NCBI RefSeq assembly: GCF_000820185.1 | Contig: NZ_CDCA01000011.1 | Location: forward strand, 1-64,000 | Reading direction: 5' to 3' | Origin: Aeromonas tecta | GTDB taxonomy: Bacteria > Pseudomonadota > Gammaproteobacteria > Enterobacterales > Aeromonadaceae | Length of the DNA stretch: 64,000 nt | Part shown: positions 29,601-38,068 of the stretch, piece by piece | Numbering within the stretch: the first letter of the stretch is position 1 | Layout: the number at the start of each line of letters is the position of its first letter | The notes under the pieces: generated by a model | What the model was told of the DNA's origin: nothing | The model's input: only the letters and a program-made list of their open reading frames with translations | The model's database searches: none | Made by a program: the position numbers and the translations under genes

Positions 29601-29797
29601 CCTTCATCCTCGGCTGTGTGCCGCTGGTCACCTCGAGCGGTGCCGGCGCCGCCAGTCGGCACGCCCTCGGCTGGCCGGTCATCGGCGGCATGTTGGCGGC
29701 TACCTTCATCGCCATCTTCTTCATCCCGCTGTTCTTCCGCCTCATCATGCGGCGATCGGAGCAAAAGGCCGCCAAGGCCCACGAAGAGAAACACTGA
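26669..29797 (+). CDS. RND multidrug efflux pump (AcrB/MexB type)
   Basis: 1042 aa inner-membrane proton-driven transporter of the HAE1 class. The paired proton-relay Asp residues lie in [14 protein letters not shown] (about residues 409-410), with the partner Lys in [14 protein letters not shown]. Signature blocks are [35 protein letters not shown] and [20 protein letters not shown] broken around residue 670. GGAG lies before the ATG, 9 bp after the adaptor. It resembles Aeromonas AheB-like and E. coli AcrB pumps; drug range cannot be read from sequence. Confidence 0.95.
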   Translation: MFSKFFIERPIFASVISIIIVLAGLAAMRSLSIEQYPQITPPVVQVTAYYSGATPEVISQTVAAPIEQQINGVEDMIYMQSGSASNGQMNLNVYFSIGTDPDQATINVNNRVSAAMAQLPDDVKQQGVTVRKKSTSILQVITLESPEGAFDTTYLSNYALLNIIDELKRIPGVGDTTLFGGTDYAMRIWLRPDRLAQLSLTTSDVVNAIREQNTQFAAGKIGAQPTSAPIDFTYTVQTKGRLEAVSEFQNIIIRSMPDGSKIRVKDVARVELGGKDYDVTAKANGKQAIGIAIYLQPGANAVAVSDQINSTMTALKTRFPQGMEYRIPYDTTEFVKISIEEVVHTLIEAIILVFCVVYLFLQNLRATLIPCIAVPVSLIGTFAGMLVLGFSINLLTLFGMVLAIGIVVDDAIVVLENVERIMQEKKCSPKEAAILAMQEVSGPVVAIVLVLCAVFLPVAFMGGMTGVMYKQFAITIAVSVTISGLVALTLSPALCAILLKEGHHKPARFFVWFNAQFDKLTSRYVRGVAFLNRRVGVAFTIILFILAGVYVLLMKVPGALVPDEDQGYLISSVMLPDAAALTRTQTVADQFDKIAMANPNVQDVVTFSGFDILSSAIISNRGLSFITLKDWGERQGEGQDSFSLAKTLQGLSVMGQSDGVVASFNPPPIQGMSTTGGLEGYLQDRGSGDTKAFAVEVDRLLEAAKQRPELASVTTTYRANVPQVFLDLDREKAKALGLPINAVFDTMQATFGQVYVNDFNQFGRTYRVQLQSEADYRAHKSDIRNVYVRSDKGDMIPLTSLVTVRDATGPELVERFNIFPAAKIMAQPAPGYSSGQAIAALEQVADETLGNEAKLEWTGSAYQEKEAAGSAGTAFGFGIIMVFLILAAQYERWTLPFAVITAVPFALFGALFATWAVGLTNNVYFQIGLVTLVGLAAKNAILIVEFAVMKHEEGMSLLESALEAARLRFRPIVMTSLAFILGCVPLVTSSGAGAASRHALGWPVIGGMLAATFIAIFFIPLFFRLIMRRSEQKAAKAHEEKH

Positions 29798-29803
29798 GAC
29801 TGA

Positions 29804-29829
29804 CAAGCCCCCGCCCATGCGGGGGCTTG
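29804..29829 (+). terminator. Terminator of the AcrAB-type operon
   Basis: 11-bp stem CAAGCCCCCGC / GCGGGGGCTTG with a 4-nt loop, 7 bp after the pump stop codon. Only a modest T content follows. Confidence 0.8.
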
Positions 29830-29954
29830 CTTATGGGGCCGCTAGCCTGATTTTTCATGGGTTTTCTGCCTGGCATCAGTGACAATCTCGCCGCGTCACC
29901 GCTCCAAGTCCCTGTCTGCCATCACATATTAGGTATGTCTATTCGTGCCAAACC

Positions 29955-29985
29955 TTGACCTTCTCCTTTAGGTAAGGTTTACATT
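29955..29985 (+). promoter_or_regulatory. CueR-type (MerR family) copper-responsive promoter
   Basis: TTGACC (-35, 29955-29960) and TACATT (-10, 29980-29985) are separated by 19 bp, the over-long spacer typical of MerR-family activators. The spacer holds the dyad ACCTT...AAGGT (29958-29962 and 29974-29978), closely resembling the recalled E. coli copA promoter (TTGACCTTCCCC...GGAAGGTTTA). It directly precedes the Met/His/Cys-rich protein and cusBAF. No cueR gene is in the window. Confidence 0.85.
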
Positions 29986-30013
29986 CGGCACATCCGTCAC
30001 AGGGAAGCCGCCC

Positions 30014-30484
30014 ATGTTGTCATCGAGATTGCCCACAGAGCTCATCGCCCGGCTGTTGCTGGCGCTGGTGCTCGTCTGCAATCTGACCCTGTGCATCAGC
30101 TGGCATGGCTCGGCGGCGGCAGAGGATGCCGCGCCCCAAGCGACCCAAATGCTGGCCATGGCCGACATGGCCGACATGGCCGATGCCCCCGCAGTCATGC
30201 AGGGGCTCCCCTGCCACGATGCCGGCAGCGGACAAACCGGTGCCAGCATGAGTCAGGGTGACTGCCAGATGCACGGCGGCCTCACCTCCCCCGGAGGGGC
30301 TGGTATGCCCTTGCTGGCGGCGCTGCTCACCCTGTTTGCCCTCCCCTTGCTGATCATGCCACGCCTTGGCGCCCTCGATGCGTCACTGGATCAGTGGCTG
30401 CGTGACCCCTTGCTGCGCCTGCGCGGCGCCCATCCCCCCTCCTGGCCCAGACGGCATCTGATGCTCTCTGTGCTGCGCCATTAG
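30014..30484 (+). CDS. Unknown Met/His/Cys-rich membrane protein, first gene of the copper-efflux operon
   Basis: 156 aa, family not recognised. It has an N-terminal hydrophobic segment (LLLALVLVCNLTLCISWHG), then a probable periplasmic loop rich in possible metal ligands (MLAMADMADMADAPAVM, GLPCHDAG, MSQGDCQMHGG). A second helix (PLLAALLTLFALPLLIM) and a basic C-terminal tail follow. ADM is repeated through a 9-bp DNA repeat. It sits 29 bp after the CueR-type promoter and 304 bp before cusB. A copper sensor, chaperone or assembly role is an inference from ligands and context only. Confidence 0.7.
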   Translation: MLSSRLPTELIARLLLALVLVCNLTLCISWHGSAAAEDAAPQATQMLAMADMADMADAPAVMQGLPCHDAGSGQTGASMSQGDCQMHGGLTSPGGAGMPLLAALLTLFALPLLIMPRLGALDASLDQWLRDPLLRLRGAHPPSWPRRHLMLSVLRH

Positions 30485-30788
30485 AAACATCTTCTCCCGC
30501 TAGCCAGTGCGATGGTTTTTCCATTGCCATAAACGACTTGCAGCAGACGATTATGTTGCTACAGCCACGTTTATCGCCTACTTCTGCTAGTGGCCAAGCC
30601 TGTTCTGTGTGATGTCGGCGCCTAAAGCCCGCACCTATCGCACCGACGGCTTGCCCGTTCGCCACTTGCAGCAGCCCGGCGGCCTGACACAAGAGAAGAT
30701 GTACCATGTCATCAGCCAAGATGTTTGCGCACCCAAGCGCCCCCTCCTCCCGCACTGTCTGCCTGCAGACTCGCGCCGGAGGCCTGTT
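30485..30788 (+). other. 304-bp spacer between the unknown copper protein and cusB
   Basis: No full gene is seen. The cusB frame stays open back to 30609, but that extension is Arg/Pro-rich and lacks a ribosome binding site. No terminator hairpin was found, so read-through from the CueR-type promoter is plausible. An outer-membrane CusC-type gene, usual in such operons, is absent here. Confidence 0.5.
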
Positions 30789-32300
30789 ATGAACAAGACC
30801 CTGATCCTGTCTACCCTGCTGCTTGCCCTCGGGGCCGGCGGCGGTTATCTCGCTGCCAGACACCTGCCCGGCGAGGGTGCCAGCGCCGAGAAACAGCCCC
30901 TCTATTGGGTCAACCCCATGGATCCGCGCGATCGGCGTGACGGCCCCGCCAAGGACAACATGGGGATGGACTTTATCCCCGTCTTTGAGGAGAAACAGGG
31001 GGGATCGCCGGGTACCGTCACCATCAGCCCCCAGATCCAGCAGAACCTGGGGGTGCGGCTCGCCAAAGTAGAGCGACTGCCCGTCCACCAGCAGATCGAG
31101 ACTGTGGGTTACGTGGGCTATGACGAGGATCGGCTGGAGGCCATCAACGCCCGCATGGCGGGCTGGATCCGCACCCTGGCCATCAAGAGCGAGGGGCAAA
31201 AAGTGGCGAAGGGCAGCCTTATCTATGAGCTCTATGCACCGGATCTGGTCAATGCCCAGCACGAATACCTGCTGGCCCTCAATACCAGCAACCCACTGCT
31301 GCTGCGCGCCGCCGAAGGCAAGCTGAAATCCCTGCAGGTGCCGGCGGATCAGATTGCCGCCCTCAAGCGCACCCGTCAGGTGAGCGAAACCATCCGCATC
31401 TATGCCCCGAGCAGCGGCTATGTGTCTGAGCTGAAAGTGCGCGAGGGCCAGTATGTAGAGCCCGCCGCCGCCCTGTTCAACATCAGCACCCTCAAGCAGG
31501 TGTGGGTGAGCGCCGAGGTGTTCGAGCGCCAGGCCGCCCAGCTCAAGGTCGGGGATCCGGTCAGCATGACCCTGGACTACGCCCCCGGCCGCCAGTGGCA
31601 GGGCCGGGTGGATTACCTCTACCCCACCCTGGACGCGGTGACCCGCACCCTCAAGGTACGGCTGCGTTTCAATAACCCGAACGAGTTCTTGAAACCCAAC
31701 ATGTTCGCCAAGGTGAGCATTCGCAGCGGCAGCGGCGCGCCGCAGACCCTGGTGCCGAGTGAAGCGGTGATCCGCACCGGCAGCCAGGACCGACTGGTGC
31801 TGGCGCTGGGGGATGGCGGCTTCAAGTCGGTGGCGGTGACGCTCGGCCCCCAGTTCGGTGACAAGGTCGCCATCCAGAGCGGGGTCGAACCCGGTGATGA
31901 GATAGTCAGCTCGGCGCAATTTTTGCTCGACTCGGAATCGGCCATCGATTCGGACTTCCAGCGCATGACGGCGGTGCGGCCCCAGCAGGTCTGGACTCAG
32001 GGGGAGATCCAGACCCTGGACATGGCAAGCCGAGTTTTAAGCGTCAGTCACCAGCCGATCCCGGAATGGCAGTGGCCCGCCATGGAGATGGACTTCACCG
32101 TCGCCGACGGGGTCGATATGGGGCAGTTGAAGCAGGGTCAGGCCCTGCACCTGCAGGTCGAGCAAGAAGGAGATGAGTACAGGATCGTCAATATCCATGT
32201 CGAGGATGGCGACGCAGCCCCTGCCAAAGCTGAGATGAGCGACATGCCGGACATGAAAGGCATGGATCACAGCCAGCACGATATGGGGGATAAATCATGA
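30789..32300 (+). CDS. cusB: Copper/silver efflux periplasmic adaptor CusB-like, with extra metal-binding domains
   Basis: 503 aa from the ATG at 30789 (GGAGG upstream). Order: N-terminal membrane anchor; a short heavy-metal-binding domain (YWVNPMDPRDRRDGPAKDNMGMDFIPV, written over residues about 37-65); the adaptor hairpin and lipoyl/beta-barrel domains; a CusF-like domain near residues 415-480 (WPAMEMDFTVADG); and a terminal Met/His tail (MPDMKGMDHSQHDMGD). E. coli CusB is about 407 aa; the extra length is the fused CusF-like domain and tail. The stop at 32298-32300 overlaps the ATG of a decoy mini-ORF, not cusA itself. Confidence 0.9.
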   Translation: MNKTLILSTLLLALGAGGGYLAARHLPGEGASAEKQPLYWVNPMDPRDRRDGPAKDNMGMDFIPVFEEKQGGSPGTVTISPQIQQNLGVRLAKVERLPVHQQIETVGYVGYDEDRLEAINARMAGWIRTLAIKSEGQKVAKGSLIYELYAPDLVNAQHEYLLALNTSNPLLLRAAEGKLKSLQVPADQIAALKRTRQVSETIRIYAPSSGYVSELKVREGQYVEPAAALFNISTLKQVWVSAEVFERQAAQLKVGDPVSMTLDYAPGRQWQGRVDYLYPTLDAVTRTLKVRLRFNNPNEFLKPNMFAKVSIRSGSGAPQTLVPSEAVIRTGSQDRLVLALGDGGFKSVAVTLGPQFGDKVAIQSGVEPGDEIVSSAQFLLDSESAIDSDFQRMTAVRPQQVWTQGEIQTLDMASRVLSVSHQPIPEWQWPAMEMDFTVADGVDMGQLKQGQALHLQVEQEGDEYRIVNIHVEDGDAAPAKAEMSDMPDMKGMDHSQHDMGDKS

Positions 32301-32380
32301 TCCCCGCTATCATTCGCTGCTTTGTCGGCCCTCACATTCTGCCGCTGGCGCCCTATCAAGCGAGAGGTGCCAAGCCATGA
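32297..32380 (+). CDS. Doubly coupled decoy mini-ORF between cusB and cusA
   Basis: 27 codons. The N-terminus (MIPAIIRCFVG) is a diverged copy of the CusA N-terminus (MIPSIIRWSVG). Its ATG overlaps the cusB stop (ATGA at 32297-32300) and its TGA (32378-32380) overlaps the cusA ATG (32377). The ATG spacing is 80 bp. This is the same design as at tauC-tauD and suggests a duplicated start region converted into a relay for re-initiating ribosomes. No function is established. Confidence 0.5.
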   Translation: MIPAIIRCFVGPHILPLAPYQARGAKP

Positions 32381-35300
32381 TCCCTTCCATCATTCGCTGG
32401 TCCGTCGGCAACCGCTTCCTGGTGCTGCTGCTCACCCTGATGTTGACCGCCTGGGGGCTCTGGTCGGTCAAGCAGACCCCGGTGGATGCCTTGCCGGATC
32501 TCTCCGACGTGCAGGTGATCATCAAGACTTCCTACCCAGGCCAGGCGCCCCAGGTGGTGGAGGATCAGGTCACCTACCCGCTCACCACCGCCATACTGGC
32601 GGTGCCGGGGGCTACCACGGTGCGCGGCTACTCCTTCTTCGGCGACTCCTTCGTCTACGTGCTGTTTGACGACAGCACGGATCTCTACTGGGCTCGGGCT
32701 CGGGTGCTGGAGTACCTGAGCCAGGTGGCACCTAGCCTGCCCGCCTCCGCCCGCCCCCAGCTCGGCCCGGATGCCACCGGGGTGGGCTGGGTCTATCAGT
32801 ACGCCCTGGTGGACAAAACAGGCAAGCACGATCTCAGCGAACTCACCTCCCTGCAGAACTGGTTTTTGAAATACGAGCTGCAAACGGTAAATGGCGTCTC
32901 CGAGGTCGCCACCGTCGGCGGCATGGTGCGCCAGTACCAGGTGCGGGTCGATCCGGACAAGCTGCGCGCCTACGGCATCCCCCTTTCGCTGATCCAGACC
33001 GCCATCGAGATGGGCAACCAGGAGACAGGCGCCTCCGTCATCGAGATGGCGGAAGCAGAATATATGGTGCGCTCGAATGGCTATCTGAAGAGTGTCGAGG
33101 ATCTGAAACAGATACCCCTTGGCACCAATGTGCGGGGCGCGCCCTTGCTGCTCGGTGACGTAGCAGATGTGGTTACCGGCCCACAGAGTCGACGCGGCCT
33201 CGCCGAGCTCAACGGTGAGGGAGAAGTGGTGGGCGGCATCATCGTCATGCGCTACGGCGAGAATGCCCAGCACACCATAGACGGGGTCAAGGCTCGGCTC
33301 GCCGAGCTCAAGAGCAGCCTGCCGGACGGGGTGGAAGTGGTGACTGTGTATGACAGATCCGATCTCATCCAGCGTGCCATCGACAACCTCTCCGGCAAGC
33401 TCATCGAGGAGTTCGCCGTGGTGGTGCTGGTCTGCCTCGCCTTCCTGTTCCACTTGCGCTCATCCCTGGTGGTGGTGATCTCCCTGCCCATCGCCATCCT
33501 GGTCGCCTTCATCGTCATGCATCTGCAGGGGATCAACGCCAACATCATGTCCCTCGGCGGTATCGCCATCGCAATCGGCGCCATGGTGGATGGCGCCATC
33601 GTGATGATAGAGAACGTGCATAAGCACATGGAGCGGGAGGCGCTCACCGACAAGAATCGTTGGCGGATCATCGTCGAGGCGAGCATCGAGGTGGGGCCCG
33701 CCATCTTCTTCTCCCTGCTCATCATCACCATGAGCTTCCTGCCGGTGTTCGCGCTGGAGGCCCAGGAGGGACGAATGTTCCATCCGCTGGCCTACACCAA
33801 GACCTACGCCATGGCGGCGGCGGCCGGGCTCTCCATTACCCTGGTGCCAGTATTGATGGGGTACTTTATCCGCGGCAGAGTCTTGCCCGAGCAGGCCAAC
33901 CCCCTCAACCGGGGTTTAAGTAACGCTTACATCCCCCTGCTCAACACCGTGCTGGCGCGCCCCAAGACCACGCTCGCCGCCGCCCTGGTGGTGACTGTGG
34001 TGGGCTTCTGGCCGCTCAACTATCTCGGCTCCGAGTTTATACCGCCGTTCGATGAGGGGGACATCATGTACATGCCCACCACGGCGGCGAACATCTCGGT
34101 GGGCAAGGCGCGGGAGATCCTGCAACAGACCGACAAGCTCATTCGCACCGTGCCCGAGGTGCAGAACGTGTTTGGCAAGGCGGGCCGCGCCGACTCCGCC
34201 ACCGATCCCGCCGATCTGGTGATGATGGAGACCAGCATCCAGCTCAAACCCCGCGATCAGTGGCGCCCCGGCATGACCCCGGAAAAACTCAAAGAGGAGC
34301 TCGACTCCCTCATCCGCTTCCCCGGCCTCACCAACGCCTGGGTGCCTCCCATCAAGACCCGCATCGACATGCTGGCCACCGGTATCAAGACTCCGGTTGG
34401 CATCAAGATAGCGGGGCCGGATCTCAAGGTCATTCAGGGCCTCGGCCAACAGCTGGAGCAGATCGTCGGCAAGGTGCAGGGGGCATCGTCCGTCTACGCC
34501 GAGCGGGTGGCCGGTGGTCGCTACGTCAAGGTAGATATCGACAGGCTCAAAGCAGCGCGCTATGGCCTCAACATCGCCGAGGTGCAGGCGGTGCTCGCCA
34601 CCGCAGTGGGCGGCATGGACGTGGGCCAGACCATAGAGGGGCGCGAACGCTATCCTATCAACCTGCGCTACCCCCAGAGCTACCGCGATTCGGTAGCCAG
34701 CCTGGAGCTCTTGCCGCTGGTGACCCCCAAAGGAGAGCGCATCGCCCTGGCGGACGTGGCCCGAGTCTATATCAGCGACGAGGCCCCCATGCTGCGTAGC
34801 GAAAACGCCCGCCTCAACGGCTGGGTCTACGTGGATATCCGGGATAGGGACATCGGCTCCTTCGTGGCCGAGGCCAGGGCCGAGGTGGACAAGCAACTGG
34901 TGTTGCCGGCGGGCTACGCCCTCAGCTGGTCCGGGCAGTACGAATACATGGAGCGGGCCAAGGCGCGCCTCGCCTATGTGGTGCCGCTGACGTTCGCCAT
35001 CATAGTACTGCTGCTCTATCTGGCGTTTCGCCGTTTCCAGGAGGTGCTGCTTATCCTCACCACCCTGCCGCTGGCAGTAGTCGGGGGGATCTGGACCGTC
35101 TGGCTGCTGGACTTCAACCTCTCGGTGGCGGTCGGTGTGGGCTTTATCGCCCTGGCCGGAGTGGCGGTGGAGACCGGCGTCCTGATGCTGGTCTACCTCA
35201 ACCACGCCTGGGACGATCTGGTCGCCCGCGGCAAGCCCACCCTGCAAGGCCTGCACGACGCCGTCATTCAGGGCGCGGCCCTGCGCCTGCGCCCCAAGAT

Positions 35301-35496
35301 GATGACGGTGGTGACCATCATCGCCGGCCTCTTGCCCATCATGTGGAGCCACGGCACCGGCTCCGAGGTGATGCAGCGCATCGCCGCCCCCATGATAGGC
35401 GGTATGGTGACGGCGCTGGTGTTGACCCTGCTGGTGCTGCCCGCGGCCTTCTATCTGTGGCGCAAACGCAACCTGGCGTCCGAGCAGGCCGACTGA
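32377..35496 (+). CDS. cusA: Copper/silver RND efflux pump CusA
   Basis: 1039 aa inner-membrane HME-class transporter. The three Met residues that bind Cu(I)/Ag(I) in E. coli CusA (M573, M623, M672) align with residues about 566 (MYMPTT), 616 (LVMMETS) and 665 (RIDMLATG), with identical spacing. The proton-relay Asp lies in GAMVDGAIVMIENVHKHME. NTPVDALPDLSDVQVIIKTSYPGQAPQ-like opening and ELNGEGEVVGG blocks match the family. Shine-Dalgarno GAGAGGTG lies inside the decoy frame. Confidence 0.96.
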   Translation: MIPSIIRWSVGNRFLVLLLTLMLTAWGLWSVKQTPVDALPDLSDVQVIIKTSYPGQAPQVVEDQVTYPLTTAILAVPGATTVRGYSFFGDSFVYVLFDDSTDLYWARARVLEYLSQVAPSLPASARPQLGPDATGVGWVYQYALVDKTGKHDLSELTSLQNWFLKYELQTVNGVSEVATVGGMVRQYQVRVDPDKLRAYGIPLSLIQTAIEMGNQETGASVIEMAEAEYMVRSNGYLKSVEDLKQIPLGTNVRGAPLLLGDVADVVTGPQSRRGLAELNGEGEVVGGIIVMRYGENAQHTIDGVKARLAELKSSLPDGVEVVTVYDRSDLIQRAIDNLSGKLIEEFAVVVLVCLAFLFHLRSSLVVVISLPIAILVAFIVMHLQGINANIMSLGGIAIAIGAMVDGAIVMIENVHKHMEREALTDKNRWRIIVEASIEVGPAIFFSLLIITMSFLPVFALEAQEGRMFHPLAYTKTYAMAAAAGLSITLVPVLMGYFIRGRVLPEQANPLNRGLSNAYIPLLNTVLARPKTTLAAALVVTVVGFWPLNYLGSEFIPPFDEGDIMYMPTTAANISVGKAREILQQTDKLIRTVPEVQNVFGKAGRADSATDPADLVMMETSIQLKPRDQWRPGMTPEKLKEELDSLIRFPGLTNAWVPPIKTRIDMLATGIKTPVGIKIAGPDLKVIQGLGQQLEQIVGKVQGASSVYAERVAGGRYVKVDIDRLKAARYGLNIAEVQAVLATAVGGMDVGQTIEGRERYPINLRYPQSYRDSVASLELLPLVTPKGERIALADVARVYISDEAPMLRSENARLNGWVYVDIRDRDIGSFVAEARAEVDKQLVLPAGYALSWSGQYEYMERAKARLAYVVPLTFAIIVLLLYLAFRRFQEVLLILTTLPLAVVGGIWTVWLLDFNLSVAVGVGFIALAGVAVETGVLMLVYLNHAWDDLVARGKPTLQGLHDAVIQGAALRLRPKMMTVVTIIAGLLPIMWSHGTGSEVMQRIAAPMIGGMVTALVLTLLVLPAAFYLWRKRNLASEQAD

Positions 35497-35544
35497 TCCG
35501 AATTCACAACCAATACAGAATCAACGACTTTTAAGGAAAACATC

Positions 35545-35892
35545 ATGCACATCAAAACATTGACCCTGACCCTGCTGCTCGGCCTCGCCTCTATTCAAGC
35601 CCAAGCCGAGATGACCATGAGCCACGAGGGGCACGATATGTCCCAGATGGAAGGGATGGAGATGGGCGACACGACCATGACCAAGGGGGTCATCAGCCGC
35701 ATCGACGTCGCCAATGGCAAGGTCGGGATCAAGCACGAGGCCATCAGCAATCTCAAGATGCCTCCCATGACCATGACCTTCCGGGTGGCAGATCCGGCCC
35801 TGCTGGAAGGATTCAAAGTCGGGGATGCGGTCAACTTCCACGCCGAGAACCCGGCCGGCAAGCTGACGGTAACCAAGCTGCAGAGGCAGTAA
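35545..35892 (+). CDS. cusF: Periplasmic copper chaperone CusF-like
   Basis: 115 aa with a signal peptide ending AQA|EMTMSHEGH and a Met/His-rich linker, then the small beta-barrel of CusF (GVISRIDVANGKVGIKHEAI...MTMTF). E. coli CusF binds Cu(I) with one His, two Met and a stacking Trp in NWPEMTM. Here the stretch reads LKMPPMTM, so His and both Met are kept while Trp becomes Met. The gene closes the operon, 48 bp after cusA, and would hand metal to CusB. Confidence 0.9.
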   Translation: MHIKTLTLTLLLGLASIQAQAEMTMSHEGHDMSQMEGMEMGDTTMTKGVISRIDVANGKVGIKHEAISNLKMPPMTMTFRVADPALLEGFKVGDAVNFHAENPAGKLTVTKLQRQ

Positions 35893-35910
35893 ACCGACCG
35901 AGGTAAAAAT

Positions 35911-35959
35911 GGGATATGAGAGCTGTGCTGGTGCCACCTTTCATATCCCTTTCTTTATT
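35911..35959 (+). terminator. Terminator of the copper-efflux operon
   Basis: GGGATATGA (35911-35919) pairs with TCATATCCC (35941-35949) across a 21-nt loop, followed by TTTCTTTATT. It lies 18 bp after the cusF stop. Confidence 0.7.
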
Positions 35960-36318
35960 CCTGATGCCTCCCCGGCATGCTTGACACCACGCTGCCGATA
36001 TATGGCCAAACATCCGAATTATTATTCGAATACGACACTGATAGACAGATTAGATATCAATCTGCATCCCCTCTCCTGCATTTAAAACTCCGACATAACA
36101 CTGACAACAAAGTTAATAAAAAGCTTGTCAGCCATTCAGTTTATATTCAGCAAAAAATGACCATCTCCCCTTACTATCGAGGCTCCTATTCGTAACAGGA
36201 GATTAACAAAACCAATTACATCAAACGTTCGACCCCTCATTAAATATAACCCTGTATGAGAGCAAGGATATTGCTTTCGGCTCTACTGCGCTCTTGTAGA
36301 GATAGATAAGGATATTAT
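35960..36318. other. AT-rich region upstream of the GH18 gene
   Basis: About 360 bp of low GC with short dyads CGAAT-TATT-ATTCG (36015-36028) and AGATT-N7-AATCT (36047-36063), which may be regulator sites. It ends in a clear Shine-Dalgarno (AAGGA, near 36308). No gene was recognised. Confidence 0.5.
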
Positions 36319-37854
36319 ATGAAAAAGCCTATACTGTTCGGTGCTATTGCGGCGCTGGCCACCACTAGCGCGATGGCGCAGCCCCCGGAGATCGCCGCTT
36401 ATTATTTGAGTGGGCCCGATGTGCCTACCGGCATCCCTGCCTATTACGCCTCATTGAATAATCTGGAGGCCATGAGTCAGCAGGTCGCCAGTCAGAAGAG
36501 CAATTTCAATAAACTGGTGCTGTCGTTCGTTCAGCCCAGCTTGGTCAATTACACGCAAAATGATCTGGCCTGTACCGGATTATTCGGTTATGTCTGTGAC
36601 ACTGCCACCGTCAATAAAAAATCGAAAGATAATAAATCCACCGCCGATTTTTCCCAGCTCAAGGAGATCATCAACACCTTCAAGCTGCACGGGGTGGAGA
36701 CTTATATCGCCGTCGGGGGCTGGAACTTCAGCTGCATCCCGGAATACTACGATGTCACCGCGGGCAAGGTGAATGCCTGTGGCCCAGCCGGGGAGAAATA
36801 TGACTCCTTCCCCAATCCGGGCCCCAGCAATCGCTTCGACAATCCGATCTCCGGCCAGGCCGCGGATCAGGCCTATCGAAACGTGGTGCAGCTGGCCAGC
36901 GATCTCGGCGTGGCGGGTATCGATCTGGACTACGAAGAGTTCTGGCACGCGGACCTCAACGCCTACAGCTGGCGCCTGACGCCGGATTCGGTGCAGACAC
37001 CTGCCAGCAATCCGGAGTACCTCGACACCGCCGAGCTGATGAGCCAGGGCAAGGGACCGCTTATCTATAACAACGACATGCAGATAGATTCCGATCAACT
37101 GGCCTACCCCAGGATCATGCCGGACACGGTCGACAAGTTTGCGGCCATACTGGGCTCTCTCTACAGCGCCATCAATGCCATCAACCCTGAGCTGGCACTG
37201 AGTACGGCGGCGCCGGCAACCGGCGGGCTCCCCAATATGTCGGCCAACTGGGGCAGCAATGCCCACACCAGCCACACCTATGGCGGTGCTTGGTGGGGCG
37301 GCAACCTGTATGGCCTCATCTACAACACCGCCCTGCAATATCCGGATAAGATCGACCGGCTCAGCAGCATAGGCATCATGTCCTATGACTTGAGCGAAAC
37401 GGATTGTGGCGGGGATACCAATATTCCCTGCGATCTGGCGGGGCAGGTTGATTATTATTACGGTTCCTTCTTCAGCTGGTTGAAATCTGGCGATACCCTG
37501 CGCCCAGGACATGCACTGATAAAAGGATCCCCCAGTTATGCAACCGCATCAATTCAACCACAGAAGTTGTTGATTGCCCCACCTATTACAGTCGGCTTTG
37601 AAGTGGGCAGACCGGCCACCGGCAATTTAGTGCTGAGCAAAGAGCTGCTCAATGATATCGCAAGCCGCACTGCCAAATATTCCCCCTCCGGCATGATCAT
37701 GTGGGATCTCTATAAAGACAAGCGTCATGATGAACCCATGGGCAGTTGGGACCCTGACTGGGCTCGCCCCAATGACGTATTGACCGTCACCTGTGACTTC
37801 ATGGGATTAAAGGGCGAGCAATATGACTGTGCCAGCACGGTACCCAATCCCTGA
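36319..37854 (+). CDS. Secreted glycoside hydrolase family 18 (chitinase-like) protein
   Basis: 511 aa with a signal peptide (MKKPILFGAIAALATTSAMA|QPPE) for export. GH18 hallmarks are present: the beta-3 motif VETYIAVGGWNFS, the catalytic motif AGIDLDYEEF with the acid Glu and its two preceding Asp, and a late Trp (SGMIMWDLYKD). The consensus DxxDxDxE has Ala in place of the first Asp. No chitin-binding or fibronectin domain is visible. It could be a chitinase or a related GlcNAc-polymer hydrolase; activity is likely but unproven. Transcribed alone, from an AT-rich upstream region. Confidence 0.8.
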   Translation: MKKPILFGAIAALATTSAMAQPPEIAAYYLSGPDVPTGIPAYYASLNNLEAMSQQVASQKSNFNKLVLSFVQPSLVNYTQNDLACTGLFGYVCDTATVNKKSKDNKSTADFSQLKEIINTFKLHGVETYIAVGGWNFSCIPEYYDVTAGKVNACGPAGEKYDSFPNPGPSNRFDNPISGQAADQAYRNVVQLASDLGVAGIDLDYEEFWHADLNAYSWRLTPDSVQTPASNPEYLDTAELMSQGKGPLIYNNDMQIDSDQLAYPRIMPDTVDKFAAILGSLYSAINAINPELALSTAAPATGGLPNMSANWGSNAHTSHTYGGAWWGGNLYGLIYNTALQYPDKIDRLSSIGIMSYDLSETDCGGDTNIPCDLAGQVDYYYGSFFSWLKSGDTLRPGHALIKGSPSYATASIQPQKLLIAPPITVGFEVGRPATGNLVLSKELLNDIASRTAKYSPSGMIMWDLYKDKRHDEPMGSWDPDWARPNDVLTVTCDFMGLKGEQYDCASTVPNP

Positions 37855-37885
37855 TACGGAGACAGTCGATATAGAATAAACGAAA

Positions 37886-37912
37886 CATGCCGGTACGCCT
37901 TGCGCCGGCATG
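37886..37912 (+). terminator. Possible terminator of the GH18 gene
   Basis: 8-bp stem CATGCCGG / CCGGCATG with an 11-nt loop, 32 bp after the stop; no T-run. Confidence 0.4.
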
Positions 37913-38018
37913 CTGCCGTCATAGATTCACGCTCGCCCATATGATTGCCGGTTTATTGATGACAATCCCTGATCCGATTTCCCCAAGCAGGAAAATGAAA
38001 TAATGGCGCAATAAAAAT

Positions 38019-38037
38019 GGGCAGGTCTAGCCTGCCC
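38019..38037 (-). terminator. Terminator of the PLP-decarboxylase gene
   Basis: 7-bp stem GGGCAGG / CCTGCCC with a 5-nt loop. On the minus strand it is followed by ATTTTTATT, a good intrinsic terminator. Confidence 0.85.
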
Positions 38038-38068
38038 AAATCTATTATGCCGGATGAGCGCTTCGCCA

